In this document: in pieces, positions 25,071 to 38,477 of the stretch
How positions within the stretch are numbered: the first letter of the stretch is position 1
How the letters are laid out: the number at the start of each line of letters is the position of its first letter
Source of the DNA: Acanthornis magna
Taxonomy: Eukaryota; Chordata; Aves; Passeriformes; Acanthizidae
NCBI GenBank assembly: GCA_036785705.1
Contig: JAWUZG010000084.1
Span: 8,259,501 to 8,323,500, forward strand
Direction: 5' to 3'
DNA: 64,000 nt
Translations under genes and position numbers: made by a program
Notes under the pieces: generated by a model
Told to the model about the DNA's origin: nothing
What the model saw: the letters and a program-made list of their open reading frames with translations, nothing else
Databases searched by the model: none

Positions 25071-28000
25071 GAGGGGATTTAGCCAAAGGAAAACTATGAG
25101 CGTATTACAGCTCAGATCACAACTTTGGAAGACCTTTTGCCAAGATATTATAGGTTGAATAAAATTCCTTTCTGAGCTTTCCAGGGAGCCCTGCACAGGG
25201 GTGAAGTAAGCTGGAGAGAAACCCTGACATCTTCGTTCAGCAGATTAAAATATGAATCCTCCCTTCCCCCCAGTTCTTTTATTTTTTCAGCAGGTGGTTG
25301 CTTGGTTGGTTGGTTTTCAATCCCAGCCTGATGGGATCTTTCCAGAGGGGTCGCTGGCTAACTGAACAGGGAATCCTTGGCAAAGCTATCCAAGATTAGT
25401 GTTGGAACAGCAAACCCTTTCTCAGGAGAGTCTACCTGTTAATAGGCGAGTTATTTATCCTGCAAGGGGCTGGTGCAGGTGCTTAGATGCATGCCAGAGA
25501 CAGCATTTTTGGGGCAGATTGCTTTCATACTTGTTTGTTTTTGTGTGTACTTCCTAAGGTGGCGGAAGCAGGCAGCAGTGGCAATCCATTGCCTGTCGCA
25601 GCAAACACACTGGCACTGTATGTCAACTGATTTTCCAGGCTTTTGCTTACCTGTGTTAAACCAAAGGGAGGAAGACAGACCAAAGCATCCTGCTCCACAG
25701 ATGTGAGTTTATTAAGCCATGATGCCAGAGGTTGTCAAAGCAAAATAACACACGCTTTTGTGAGTTTATCTGATGTCACACAGTTTAGACAAACACTGGT
25801 GTTAATGTTCATTGTATGGCTTAATTGGTTTGATACAGAGGAGCAACACAAGTGTAGCGAGATCCTTGTTATGTAGGTCTGCGTGTTGTTTCAAAGTCTT
25901 TATTATTATGACAGCAAAGTCTTGTTCATTAAAGTTTCACAATCCATTTTCATTAGGATGAAACTGATTCTGTAAATGAACAGTTGCTCTGAAAAATCAA
26001 ACCCTTGCAGCTATCACAGGGGAGGTACAAAGTCTGTATTAATTATCAGGAATATGGTGTCGATCGAAGATGTTAATTGCCCTGATGGTTAGTTATTTGG
26101 GGAATTGCCATGCATTTCATGCAGGGATAATAAAAATGAATTTTTAAACAAAGAGATCTTAAAATAATATATAATCTGTAGAGAATACCAACATCAAAGG
26201 CTTATCTCAAAGCTTTGAATTTTATCTTTGTGGTCCAAAATGTTAAAGATGAACTGAGCAATATTTCAGCTGGTTCAAGTTTGTGAGAGGAAAACAAAAC
26301 AAGAGTTAATTAACTGTTATTACAAACCTTTTCAACTTTAATTTGACTTTCAAATATTAGCATTTATCTATGAACTATGCTTCTGGGTTTGACAAATTAG
26401 CTTTCACAGAACAAGTTTAATTAGGCTTCATTGTGCTTTTATGTCACTTTGCACAGTTCCAGACAATGAATGGATTAACTTACTAAAAGTCATATGTTTA
26501 AAAGAATTTGTTGAATGCTAAAAAGGTTGACAAAGTTGCAAAGCTTTACCAGCCTAATGCAGAAAAGATGCATCCTGTTTAGCATGATAACACGCATTCT
26601 TTGCAGAGAACAGCTGGTGCTGACACACACAACCCTGCCTGGCTGCTCTCAGCTCCCACAGGCTATGTCACCACCCCCTTCCCATCACACACCACTGTGG
26701 AAAAGTCTGGGGTGTGTGTGTTTACTCCCAAAGCCTGATACCTGTGAAAGACAGGAAAGGGGAGAGCTATCGGTGCACACAACATGACTAAGCATGCTGG
26801 TTCTCTAGCTGGAATTAAATAACCTCAGTGTGAACCTGTATTTCTGTTTTAATTTTTGATTTATTTCTTTTTTTACTGGTGGTATTAGGACTGCTTCATT
26901 TTTATGTCATGAGAGATGAAAAAAAAAAGAAAAGTGACAATGAGATTTCGAAGCAATATAGCAAACACATTTGGCTCAATATAGTCACAGGTAAGAGTGG
27001 AGAGTGTTGTAGAAAAGTATAAATAGATGTGAAGTTGAGAAATGTGTTGTTGCTCTCCTTCACAATGGGATCTGTCACTTTAGGGATCACTAAACACAGA
27101 TTTGGTATTACAGCAGATACTCTCTATAGAAGAGCTTGGTTTGTAGCTGGGTATTAGACCTCTCCTGTTTTTTTCTGACTTGTCATCCTCCTTTCTAGCC
27201 ACACACGTGCTTCTCTGCCCTGTAGAGTTAAACTGTTTTTGTCTGGACAAGCTATTACAGTCAGGAGACCTTGAAAAGATCTAAGAGGTGATTTAGTGAA
27301 AATTGTGCTTGATAACAGAAAGCCATGGCAACATGTGCTGAGGAGAGAAAGAAGAATAGAATTCTTCTGGGGACAGAGCAGTATATCTGACCAAAGAACA
27401 TATCTGTGATGGCAGCATGTTGGGAGGCAGAAATAAACACATTTAGAACCTGGCAATGTTGAAGCAGCCATGAGTTTGTGCATATTTGCCCATTCCAAAT
27501 CACACAGCCATTTCCTGGTGGCCAAAATAACTCAGACTAACATCAGACTGTGCTAACTCATGGTTGGCTGACTGCCTGCAGATTTTTTTAGGAGTGATAC
27601 TGCACCAGGATTTTCCGGCCAGGACACTTACACTGAACATATCCTGACCATCCTGTATTCCATGGTCAAGAAAGGCCCATGCTTATATATTGGTTAAGTA
27701 ACTTAATGCTAGTGAAGGATTTTCTCAACACAGCAACATTGCCTGGGAGGCCCTGCTGGATTCCTGCCTCTGCGCTGAGGGTGTGTCCTGTTTTCTTTTG
27801 GGTAAATGTGCTGCTGGACACTGTGGGATATTTTAGGATTCACCCTATGTTTGATAGACAATAGAAAGGTGATATGTGAGAAAGTAACAAATAAGGAGTT
27901 TAGGAGGACAAGGAAGACAAAATAGGGAAACAGTGTGATGAACAGAGCCAGAGGCAACAAGGAAGCCATTATTAAGCAGCACTGAGAAACAAATAAAACT

Positions 28001-31000
28001 AGAGACATTGCAGAGGAGAGAAGAAATGAGACAAGAAATACATTGCAGAGCAGTTATAGCAAGCTGAAATGAAACCAAAGAAACCAATGAAACAAGTAAC
28101 AAGCATCAGGCTGCCACTTAAACCCCACTAGGCAGCAAGATGGAATATGCTGTAGTGACCATTTTGTAAAGGGTCCTTTGAATTTAGGAGAGAGAGGCAG
28201 CTTTAGCTCTAGCAGCACACTAAAAGTTGCACCTCTTCCTCCCTCTCTTCCAGCTTGCAAGTGCCAGTTACTCTCTTTTTCTGTATGCCCATTATTGGAA
28301 TTTTCCAGTAATTTTGCACAATTTGTACAAATATATGAGGCAGAACTCTGGATGAAACCACATGAGGAAGAAAGTAGAGGGAATATACAGCATTCTTTTA
28401 TACTTAAAACTTCCATTCCCCTTATTAGGATTTATGAGTGTTCACGAGTGATAGGCCAGCACAAAACACCTTTAGCATTATCTTATGTTTTCCTAAAGTT
28501 CTACTAAAAGTAAAGATAAAATCTATAAGGTTATACATACAAGATCTGGTTGAAAAGCAGAAAAACAGTTTATGGAATACTATAAAATATTTGACATAAT
28601 TTCTGTTTTATAAAGTAGAAAAATGCATACTGTTTTCAAAACAGAGTCACTGTTTTACAAATCAATTTTTTTCCCTGTTGCTCATATTTTTCCTCTTTGG
28701 TACTGAGTCCATTAAAATCTATAATGTCTACACATGGTTACTTCCAGATTTTCTCCTGCTTTCAGTCTCTCTTCTCTGCTTTATCTACATTGGGAAAGCT
28801 ATAATAAATAATAAAAAACATACTCTTCTTTTCTAAACCTAAAATATAAAGAATATTTTAGTTCCAGAGTACAAATTTACATGAAACTAAGCACCTTATT
28901 CTGCTAAGGATCTTTGACATATAAGAACCTCATGTGTAGCATCTTGGTCTGAAAATATCTTTTAGTGGTCTGTTTATTACTTATCCTGATTGATTCCAAT
29001 GAGAGATTTCTGAATAAAAGTAGTCTAAAATATTAAGTAAGGATTTCAGGATTTGGTGTGCTTACATTGAAGTCCCCAGTGCTGGAGAGGTTTATACATT
29101 TTCTTTAAATGTGTGCACTGTAAGTAGGTCCTTTGAAGTCAGTGGGACAAATCCTCAGCTGATACCGATTGCTACTCTTCTGCTGATTTCAGTGAAGTGA
29201 TAACATTTATTGTAGCTGAAGACCTATCCCACAGAGACTGAATGCTATTGTAAAGTTGCATGCTTAGAAGCTTTTTCCACATTTACCCCAAGTCTATTTC
29301 CTCTCTGTTCCCAGAACCTTCAAGCAGCCTTTTATATATTTCATTTCACTGCAGTGCTGACACGAGTTCCATTTCAGTGATGGAAGAGAATCCTCTACTT
29401 CTGTGGAGCATAAAACGTTATAAACAAAAGGCAAGTGATGAATCAGACCCACACACTATGCTTTACTCACATATTTTCTGGGTATACAGTGTGCTGCCTG
29501 TACTGGTATGGAATTCTTTCAGGTATGGTTTTCATATGTGAAAAGATTATATTTCCTTGTGTCATTTTTCACTCTCCTGAATTGTACATGGGTTCTGCGA
29601 AAATATGGTCATTGAATTCTTCTTTATTTTTTTCCTGTTGAAAGGTGAAATCAAGCAGGATTTTTTGTTCATAATGTCTAGTCTGACAAAAGGATACAAG
29701 GACAATTTATACTCTGAAATTAGAGCTGTGCAGCCCCTTCTTTCAAATGTTAGATTGATTTTACAGTGTGTTGATCTGAAACTGCTCTCTGAGACTTCCC
29801 CATATTTTCTCTTGTAACTTCTTGTATGCTCACACAGTGCCCAGTGGAGCTTGGTTGTATGTAAGGCTACAGCCTACATGTGTTTCATGTTCAAGTTTCT
29901 CTAGTATTTGTCCTCTGGATTCAGTACCTATGGTGGCATCAAAATGATTCTTGGTTGATATTTGTGGGTTTAAATAGACCCTAGAAATACCTTGGGAGGG
30001 AAACGAAAGTCACGAAGCTCTTTTTCCAGATGAGCTCTTTCTGAAGATAGGATGGAGCATAAAAGTTGGTACTTGGGACAGTTGTTGAGTTTCTTAAAAG
30101 GCAGACAACTGCAAAATAAAAATACAAAAATCTGAACTTGAACTGTTCCATACTGAAAATCTGGACAGATGAACTTTGGGGCAACAAACTTCAGCTGTGC
30201 GTGAGACAATTGGGAAAAGACAAGACCATCAGACTTAGCCAAATCATTTTGACATGGCAGTTTTTCCATAAGCAGAACACAAACCTAAGGCTCAGAATAA
30301 GTCTTTTACTGCTGAATCAGGGAGTATAAGTATTTTCACACTTCTTTTCTGGAAAACACCAAAACGATCTTGGGTAATTAGAAACAGTAGCCTTACTTGT
30401 AGACTCAGCAGTATATGAACTCTACAGCTACCTTTTTATCCAAAGCATGGTTCCCAGAACCCAGAAGACATGGCTCAGGGCCAAAATCCCTAACCCGCCC
30501 TTACTCGAGGGAGGAATTAGGGTCTCTTGCTGAGGGAAGAATGTGTGCCTCTTGCTTCTGAGGTAGCAGCAAATGTGGCTGGACTTAAACCAAGGGGGGA
30601 TCTTCTCTTGTATTTTTTTTCTGGAAATTTCTGTCAGCTTCCAATGCCAGGTCAAGTTGGGTCCAGTTGCCTTCATCCAGAAAAGGATCTGTTGGATGAA
30701 AATGGGAATGATAAAAGGGGGTAAATACAGATTCTCATATTTTACAGGGAGGAGGCTGAATTACACCCCCAACTTCTGTGAAAATATAAAGAATGGAAAG
30801 ATGTATCCTTTGGAGATGTTAATCCTTAACAAATGTGTCACTGAACAGTGAACACAGTGAACTTGGAGAAGTATTTGCTCTGTGGAGACAATCTGTTGTT
30901 AGCAAATTGTGCACTTTGCTCACTGTAATCCATTGTTACTGCAGATTTTGCAGGTAGATTGTCACCCATTTGCTGAGTGGTTTTGTGCAATCTCTAAATC

Positions 31001-33580
31001 ATCGCAGGCCATCTCTTTGAAAAGCGTTAGTGGAGGAAGCATAATGTGCTTTCATGGTAATGTAAAATGCATTAGAAATGAATTGCATGATGCTTACCTC
31101 TCAAATTACAGAAAAGACAATGACACCCATATATGCGAATGCAAATTATATATAAAAATATCACAGATGAATCCCTGAGCTGTAACACTTGTTGTTCATT
31201 TCTATAAATATTAACATATCAGGATTTATTTTGACATACCACTAAGACAAGTGCTAGAACTGACAATAATAATGTATAATTTATGTCCCCCATATTACCT
31301 TAACATCACTGTGCTTACATTATTGCATAAATTAATTTAATGTTTCTGACATGCAGCAGATTATTCAAGCATTTGTTCTTTTGTCTTCTACTGGTTTCTG
31401 TTGCTGTTTTCCAAATTACAGAATATTATTATACTCTAATGTTTATTTTATGGTACATACAATTCATAAAGTCACTTTAAAGTTCTGAAAGCTTTTATTT
31501 AGCACTCAGATAAACATGTGTTGTTATATGATGTGGAAAGAGCATTAAAGCTTTTGTATATTAAATAACTTTATGCTTGTGATGCAAATTGACAATAGCT
31601 GAGAAATGCAAAGCTCAGGAGAAATTGAATTTGCAGCCTGTACTTTTAGGGTACTTGGGGAATATATGGTTGCTACTGCGGGTGTCTGTGTGTGAGAATG
31701 TCTCCCAAATGCACGTAAAAAGCCCTAGATTTAGAAAAAAATCTGTTGGTATTGTGGGTCTGAACTACAGTTCTGTCCTTACCTGTCTCGTGTGATAATC
31801 TATATGTAATCAAGTGTGCGTTTTCACATGGCCAAAAACCATAAAATGATGTGCTTATTGCATTCCACTGGTTACACTGGAGTTTTGTTTTGAACTTGAG
31901 GCTAGAATTCAACTTTTCATTTCGCCCCCCAAAAAGGCAGAATATCCTCTCTGGATTTGCAGTACCTTTTCTTTAAGTTAGAAATAAATTTCTAAGAATT
32001 GATAATTCAGTGCCTTAATTTCTTTGTACTGAATAGAAATGACAACTAGTTCCCTGAAAAAACAACCCCAACAAAACAAACCAAATCACAGAACAGTAGC
32101 ATATGTATAATTTCCTCAAATGGTTTTGACAATGCATAATTGAAGGCATTTAAAACATTCAATAACTGTTACTTGGTAGCAGTTGTGCATCTTTACTAAA
32201 TCTGGAGAAAAGAAAGTGTGATAAAGCCAAGCTGTTCACAGCACAGCCCAGGCCAGTAGCCGGGAGAACTCCGGGTGGAGGATTCCCAAGTTGAACCTTT
32301 TTGACTCTCTCAGTGCCATAGGCAAATGTCATCCTTTTCCTGGGGCTAAAGGAAACACAGCATCACATTTTGCTGCAAAAGCTCTTGGGTGTGGAAAGCA
32401 GGATACACATAGCACATAGTGCTTTTCCTGGTAGATTTTTTGGACTGTTTCTCTTGGTTTTTAAGTCTTCATAGCTACATAATCGCTGTTTGTTAGCATT
32501 TAAAGAAAAAAAAATATATATAACAATAAAAAAAATCAAATAGGGGAACGTGCTTTGTTCTCACGCCATTTTGCATGTACTCAGAGAGAAAAAAAAGAAG
32601 AAGAAAATAGATTTTTAAAGGTCAGATTCACCTGTGCAGTGTGGTAATCTTATTGGCTTGCTGTAATATCTAAAACTTCTATAAGCCTCATTGATACCCA
32701 ACTAGCTATTGGTGTGTTTAGTAAATTGGTTAATATCTTCCAAAAAGAGTAAAAACTATTCAATACCAATACTAAAAAATAAATAATTGGAAGTATTGCA
32801 GGCTTGCTTCTTGTGCTTGTTTATTGCTTTTGTTTAGATATTAAATAACTGTGGGGCTTCTCTGACAAAATGCTACAGAAAGGCAGAGCTAAGGTCAAGA
32901 TTATGTGTCAGCAATTTGAAAGAGGCAGATGTAATAAATAAATATTGCAATAAAAAACAAACAAAACAATCACTGGAAAGGCCCACTAAAAATGTGGACA
33001 TACGAAAGTCCATTGCAGCAACAAATTCATAGGCACCTGATCTGTGAGGTAAAATTATACCTCTGGGTAATGAGTAAGAAGAGTCAATTTTCTCACAAAG
33101 ACAATCTTCAGAATAACTGTCATCTGTGCAGGGAGCTGCTATTCCAGTATAAGGTGCCAGGAGATGGGCAGAGGCTTCCACCCATAGGGATCCCTGCTGC
33201 AGAGTGGGACACCCAGCTGCCTTTCAGGGTGTGTATAGCATTACTGAGGGGCTGCCTCTCCTTGCCAGTTCACATCCAGTTGCTGTGTAAACACATTGCT
33301 CATCTCCTGGGAGATTACCCTAGTCATGGTGATAAAAATTGCATGGTCAGGACAAGCGCTACTCTGTCAACCGTATACCCCTGTGCCAAAAAGGATGCAA
33401 GATGCTTGGTGTCAGAGCTGAGCTCTTTGTCTTCTGGTGGGAGATTTCTGGGGTTTAATTTTATCTCTTAAGGAACCATTTTGTAAATTACCTACAACGA
33501 TATATCTGGGATAGGAGGAAAAAAATACTGAATTGCCATTTATTAACTATTAGGTATATATAATTTATTTTTCAAATATA

Positions 33581-33607
33581 TTGAGATATGTTTCAAATAT
33601 ATCTCAA
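33581..33607. repeat. Short perfect hairpin
   Basis: TTGAGATAT and ATATCTCAA form a 9-bp perfect stem around a 9-base loop, within an AT-rich stretch where TTTCAAATATAT also occurs twice. Confidence 0.7.
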
Positions 33608-35162
33608 GACTTCTATTCTTTCTCAATGCAACTAGTTGCATTTGTTTGAGGAGATCAGTAACCAAGGCATTAGTTTGCTGTGCTGAGGGACTTTAACAAA
33701 GCGACATTTTGTGCTTGTTTGCTTTTGTCAGCTCCCAAGCTGCTAACTATGAAGCCTCTTTGGAGGTGCTGGCTATGCCACTCTGGATGGTGGCTGACAC
33801 AGAACAAAGTGCCCGGCTGGAATTTAATTGCTGCCCATGTATTTGTATATGAAACTAAACCTAAAAGCGGACATCCTCAAAGGATGCTAGGAATCATAAT
33901 TTCACAGTGTTCTGATTATCAAAAGTTCAAGTTAAATGACAGAGTTAAACAGGTCAGTTTAAATCATAAGAAAGAATACAATAGTCTTTTAAAAGGTAGT
34001 GTATTTGTGGTTGTTTAAATCAGCTAAATATAGAAGCATTAAAAATAATATTTCAAGGAAAAACATTCAATATTTTAACAGTGTCATTGTTTCCCTGCTG
34101 CCAAGTGCTTGAGATGGTGAAATCTGTTTTTAAGACAGTTTCCCATTTTCACTGGAGTCTGCTCTTCGCAGTGGTAGAAAACAGAAGATTCCTACTTTTT
34201 TAAACTTATTTTTGTGAAAAATAATCCCTTATTTTATGATTGGTCTTCCTCCTTTACCAGCAGGAGTAGTACCATGGTGGGTTTTTTAATATGGAAGGTC
34301 AAGGACAGAGGAGTTATTAAGAAATCAAAATACTGTTCTGCAGACACTGATGTGGAGCAACTTCTGTAGATTTTTTAGTGATGAAGAGGCACGGGGGCAA
34401 TTGTGCTCTGTATCATCCAACTACAAAAGTTGCACTCTGACTAGAGCAGGAAAATGTCTTAAATGTACAGGGGGAGCAGTCCTGCCTGATTTCTGGTGCA
34501 GGAGCCAAAATTATTTCCCACAGAAAAAGGGGAGATCCCAGTTTGAAAGAGGACTACAAGCTGGAGGCAATAATGTCTGAGAAAGACAGAAAAGCTGAAT
34601 AAGGGAGTGTAGGTGGTAGTAGATCAGCACTTTCAGCAGCATATCAGAAATGTCATGCTGCAGAAGTCCTTCAGGATGAGAAACAGGCAGCTGTGCAAAG
34701 ACCCTAACTAGGTGATGGAGCTGCAGCTGATAGCAATTATTAGCACAGGCATCAGCTGAAACCAGAGCTGAGCTCAGAACACAAAGGCTTCATGAAGAGT
34801 GAAGGGAATGGGGAGAAGGTGATGTGCTTGAAGTTGCCAGAGAAGGGGGAGGTGGTAGATTAATTTAACTTCCTTCTAAATTTAGCTTAGTGTTCTGTGT
34901 TACCCCTACAGCAAGCAGTCTGGACAAGAAAGAAAGGAAAAATAAGGAGTGGTCTTCAGGAGCCTGGAAGCAGCACTGGAGGAGCCAGGTAACTCTCTTT
35001 TTTGTTTAGTTGTTTCCTTGTTGGATGGCCATGGTTGGGATGTCAGCCCAAGCTGTGCCCGCGATGCCAAACGCCTGTCCTGCTGAGACCCAGAGTGTGC
35101 CTGCGCTTGGAAGGCAGCGAGGGCAGAGCTGTAAAAGTCTCTAACACCAGTGATCCCCAGTC

Positions 35163-35341
35163 TGGACGCAGCTGTACTGGCAAAACTAATTCCCAAGAGA
35201 GAAATTAGCTATGCTGGCAAAAGTTCAATTTTGCCGGTAAAACCACATCTATGCTAGGGCCTTTTGCCAGCACAGCTGTGCTGGTTGCAAATCCCATGTC
35301 CTCACACCCCTGACTTTATGCTAGCAAAAGTTTAGTGTAAG
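35163..35341. repeat. Probable old interspersed repeat with recurring TGCTGGCAAAA-type words
   Basis: The word TGCTGGCAAAAG (35212-35223) recurs in varied form: TACTGGCAAAAC near 35175, TTGCCGGTAAAA near 35231, inverted CTTTTGCCAGCA (35261-35272), and ATGCTAGCAAAAG near 35319. The direct and inverted copies can pair into a hairpin. The vocabulary resembles non-autonomous hAT-like DNA transposons of sauropsids as I recall them, but I see no clean terminal inverted repeats or 8-bp target duplication, so the class is a guess. Confidence 0.4.
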
Positions 35342-36040
35342 ATTTGCCTCAGAAAGAAAATAATAGGGAGATTCGCTTGTATTGATTCAAAGCTACTTGT
35401 TTTAATGTAGAAAGTAAGGCAAAATCTCCATAATGGTATAGTTTATTCAGTCTCTCTTTAGAGCTTTTCTCACTTACATTTCTTAAATGTTGATTTTTTA
35501 TTTTTTTTTTCCCGTGTGTTGAGCACTTTAATACCAAATCATCAAAAATGCAATCTGGTAACCTGAACCACATTACAGCTTCAATGCAGCTCTGCCTCAT
35601 TCTGTGCTAAACCACAGTTCTTTGATAAAAAACATGATAAAGAGCTACATTGTACAAAACACAGTACAGCCAGCTGCAAATATTCCAGGGCTATCCAGTA
35701 GTAAATAGCATAAAGTACAGAATGTGTGGAGGCTAATGCTCTCATTCATTCCTGGATATATATATATAATTTTTTTTAAAAGTAAGAATCAGATGAAGAA
35801 AACCATGTAAAATCTGCCTACCATCAGCTGAAAGCATGAAGAAAACTGAGTTTTTATCACTTATCTGCAAAATGAGAACACAGTGCAAATATAGATGTAT
35901 TTTCAGAGCTCTAAGCTAGATTTAAGAGTGAATTAAAGCTCTAGATTCTTTCTCCTCCATGCTGCAAAAAAGCTGGGGCCTTGCTTTTGTAAGTTAAATC
36001 ATACTGATTTTACCACTGTGATGGGAAAGAAGGAGGGTCA

Positions 36041-36153
36041 GAGAATCACAGAATATGCTGAGCTGGAAGGGACCCTTCAGGATCTTTGAGCCCAACTCGT
36101 GGCCCTGCGCAGGACTCCCCAAGCATTACACGTGTGCCTGAGAGCATTGTCCG
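36041..36153 (-). mobile_element. CR1 LINE, 3'-terminal fragment (minus strand)
   Basis: Read on the + strand it starts with AGAATCACAGAAT, the reverse complement of the CR1 3'-terminal 8-bp units. Next come GAGCTGGAAGGGACCCTTCA, GAGCCCAACTC.TGGCCCTGC and CAGGACTCCCCAAGCATTAC, then GTGTGCCTGAGAGCATTGTCC, the standard order for a bird CR1 3' end in antisense. Similarity ends near 36153. The copy is 5'-truncated to roughly 110 bp, as most CR1 copies are, and encodes nothing. It shows several substitutions, so it is not young. Confidence 0.92.
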
Positions 36154-37235
36154 CTTTAGTGTCACTGACATGTTTTATAAAAATAAATCTTCAGATAATG
36201 TGTGTGTTTGTAGGAGCTAGAGGATGGGGGTTCTCTCCTAAACCTGTGCAATGAATGAGATTGATGCACAGGACCCATCTGCCCGCTTTGCTTCTTGGTG
36301 AGTTTGGTGCAAGTCTTCTTTCCAGATGGGAACAAAAAAAACAGTGAAGCAGCTTTGAAACTGCACAGACATGTACAAGTAAACCCAGAACAGGCTATTT
36401 CTCAGCTCTAAAGTCGCTGAGCTACATTGATACAAAGAACAACATGAAAGGTAAAAAGCAAATAATTCCAGGACTACAAGAATGATTGTGGACTAGTTTT
36501 CAGTGGAACTGCATATAATGCTTGATAGTGAAATCTGATATTTTCTCATGGCTTCGAAGGACCTTCTGTCTCTGCCCTACGGTTATCATCCATCTTTTTT
36601 TCAACAGGAGAAAATTATTTTGGTCTCTCCAGTGTAGACTTTTCTAGGGACCAGTTAAGTGCACAAGCCCAGCCTGGAACTTTTCCTTCTATTGACAGCC
36701 TGTTTTCACTCAACATGTATTTGATACTAGTTCTACTTGCAACTGTGCTGATGTGGGAAACCTTGGTGAAAGACAGATAAACAAATGTGATTTCATCAGG
36801 CATGTTTTCTGGGAAGACCAGGATTAAAAATCTATTTACATATCTTGATATATAAACAAAAGTGCTTTGGGTGACCACTTCTTTTAAAAAAAAAGATTGC
36901 TCAATAAGTAGAATATCCTTTTCCAAAATGTTACCTGAGTCTAATAGGATGGTTGTAGGAAAACTCTCTCTTGCCAGGAATATCCTGAAGTAGTGCCAGA
37001 GGCTTGCTGGCTTTAAGACATGTTGGGAGTTATTCATAACTCAGTGTGGGTACCTACTGGCGCTGGAATGTGCAAAGTGATTTTTCGAAACCCACACAGA
37101 ATCTTCAGAAGATGATCATATTTGATGTAGGCTTTTTCATGCTATAGAGACTGTGCATAAGAAATCATAGCATGCATAAATAGTGCCAAGACTTGAAATT
37201 CCAGCCTTTTCCCAAGGAGACAGTTCCTATAACAG

Positions 37236-37277
37236 TTTTTTTCCCTTTTTTTCTTTTCCCTCTCTTCTTTTTCTTTT
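37236..37277 (+). repeat. 42-base pure pyrimidine tract
   Basis: Uninterrupted C/T run (T-rich with CCC triplets). Homopurine-homopyrimidine DNA of this length can form a triplex; no function is implied by the surroundings. Confidence 0.9.
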
Positions 37278-38450
37278 GTGGTCATGCTGTGGCCAGAAGA
37301 TGAGTAGGAAGTATGATATTGTATTTTTGACATGGTGAAAATTACACTTGTGTTGCTGCAGATCTGAGTGAACATCTGTGATGTTTAATTATGGTGGTAG
37401 CACCAGAGCATTTAGAAGATCCTTCTGCACAGTCACAACTTGTCAGGAAGAACGCATAAACTCAGGTTTGTTTAAGTGGCTTCTGGTTTGTTTTCCTGTA
37501 GCTGATAACATGCTCTAGGCCTAAGACTGGCTCTCCTAAGAAACAGCCCATCTCCTGAAATTCCATTAAAGTTATAGGTACTGAGGTTGTTCCACGGAAT
37601 TTTAATGATGATTTCTTTTCCAGTAAAAATAAACAGCTTTGTGAGTAGATGCAAAAGTGGAAATTGATCTGTTTGAAATCATGTTTTGTTCTTTGTTTGT
37701 TATGTATTAAAGCTTCTTAGGCCAACAAAGGGAACAACCTCAAAGAAAAGTACCAAGTAATAGTGTGAATGGGATGGCAAAAATCTGTGCAATATATTCA
37801 GAAACACAAGAGACTTGAATTGACTCTGTGTGACAAATTCTGCAGCAGAACACATAGGTGTCACACACTATTTGACATGGACTGTCGTGATACCTGTTTG
37901 GGATCAGGAAAGGGTTTCCCATATTGGCTGATGATGGGGTCATCAGCCCACCTGCAATAGGGATCTGTAGATGGAAGCCTCTACTGGAATAGCTGCAGAA
38001 TGTTAGCAAACATCTTCCCCGTGTTTAGCAGCTCCCTGCACAGATAACACTTATTTTGAAGATTGCTTTTTTGAGAAAATTGACTCTTCTTAGTCATTAC
38101 CCAGAGGTATAATTTAGGGTTATGGATTCTACCTTGAAGATCAGGTGCCTGTGAATTGGTTGCTGCAATGGACTTTCATATATTCAGATCTTTAGTGGGT
38201 GTTTCCAGTGATTGTTTTGTTTGGTTTTTTGTTTATTACAATAGTCTTATGTTTTACACTTATATTGTATTTTATTTTTATTCCCATATTCTTATATTTT
38301 CAGTATTGGTTACTGAAAAAGAGTGACAGCTGTGAATAGTGAAGGTCTCTGATGTGCCACGGGCGTGGTGTGGCAGAGAGAAGATGAGAGAGTGTGCTGA
38401 TATATGTGCAAATATTCCTGCCATGGAGTCTTGGACCACTAGTTAGAGAA

Positions 38451-38477
38451 ACATCTATTTAAAAAAAAAATAGATGT
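38451..38477. repeat. Perfect hairpin with A-rich loop
   Basis: ACATCTATTT and AAATAGATGT form a 10-bp perfect inverted repeat around seven A residues. No conserved flank or transcript signal is visible. Confidence 0.8.

Larger units (their letters stand above)
25071..36040. other. Intergenic; no gene seen, one possible conserved non-coding block
   Basis: No recognisable protein. The longest frame in the whole window (159 codons, 32992-33471) lies here but looks like chance. The strand is strongly purine-rich at 27850-28110. The stretch 25900-26500 has dense TCF/SOX- and homeobox-like words and may be regulatory. A probable old repeat sits at 35163-35341 and a hairpin at 33581-33607. Confidence 0.65.

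Noticed and set aside
30720..30790. ATTTTACAGGGAGGAGGCTGA as a second MIR-like relic
   Set aside because: Only one short word fits; nothing downstream follows the MIR order, unlike 44381-44495.
32992..33471. Longest open frame in the window (159 codons, + strand)
   Set aside because: No recognisable domain, no repeated or compositionally protein-like pattern, and a start inside AT-rich DNA with no supporting context. In 64 kb a frame of this length can arise by chance. Codon-substitution scoring across birds would settle it.
36615..37037. 140-codon minus-strand frame
   Set aside because: No recognisable motif or coding-like context.
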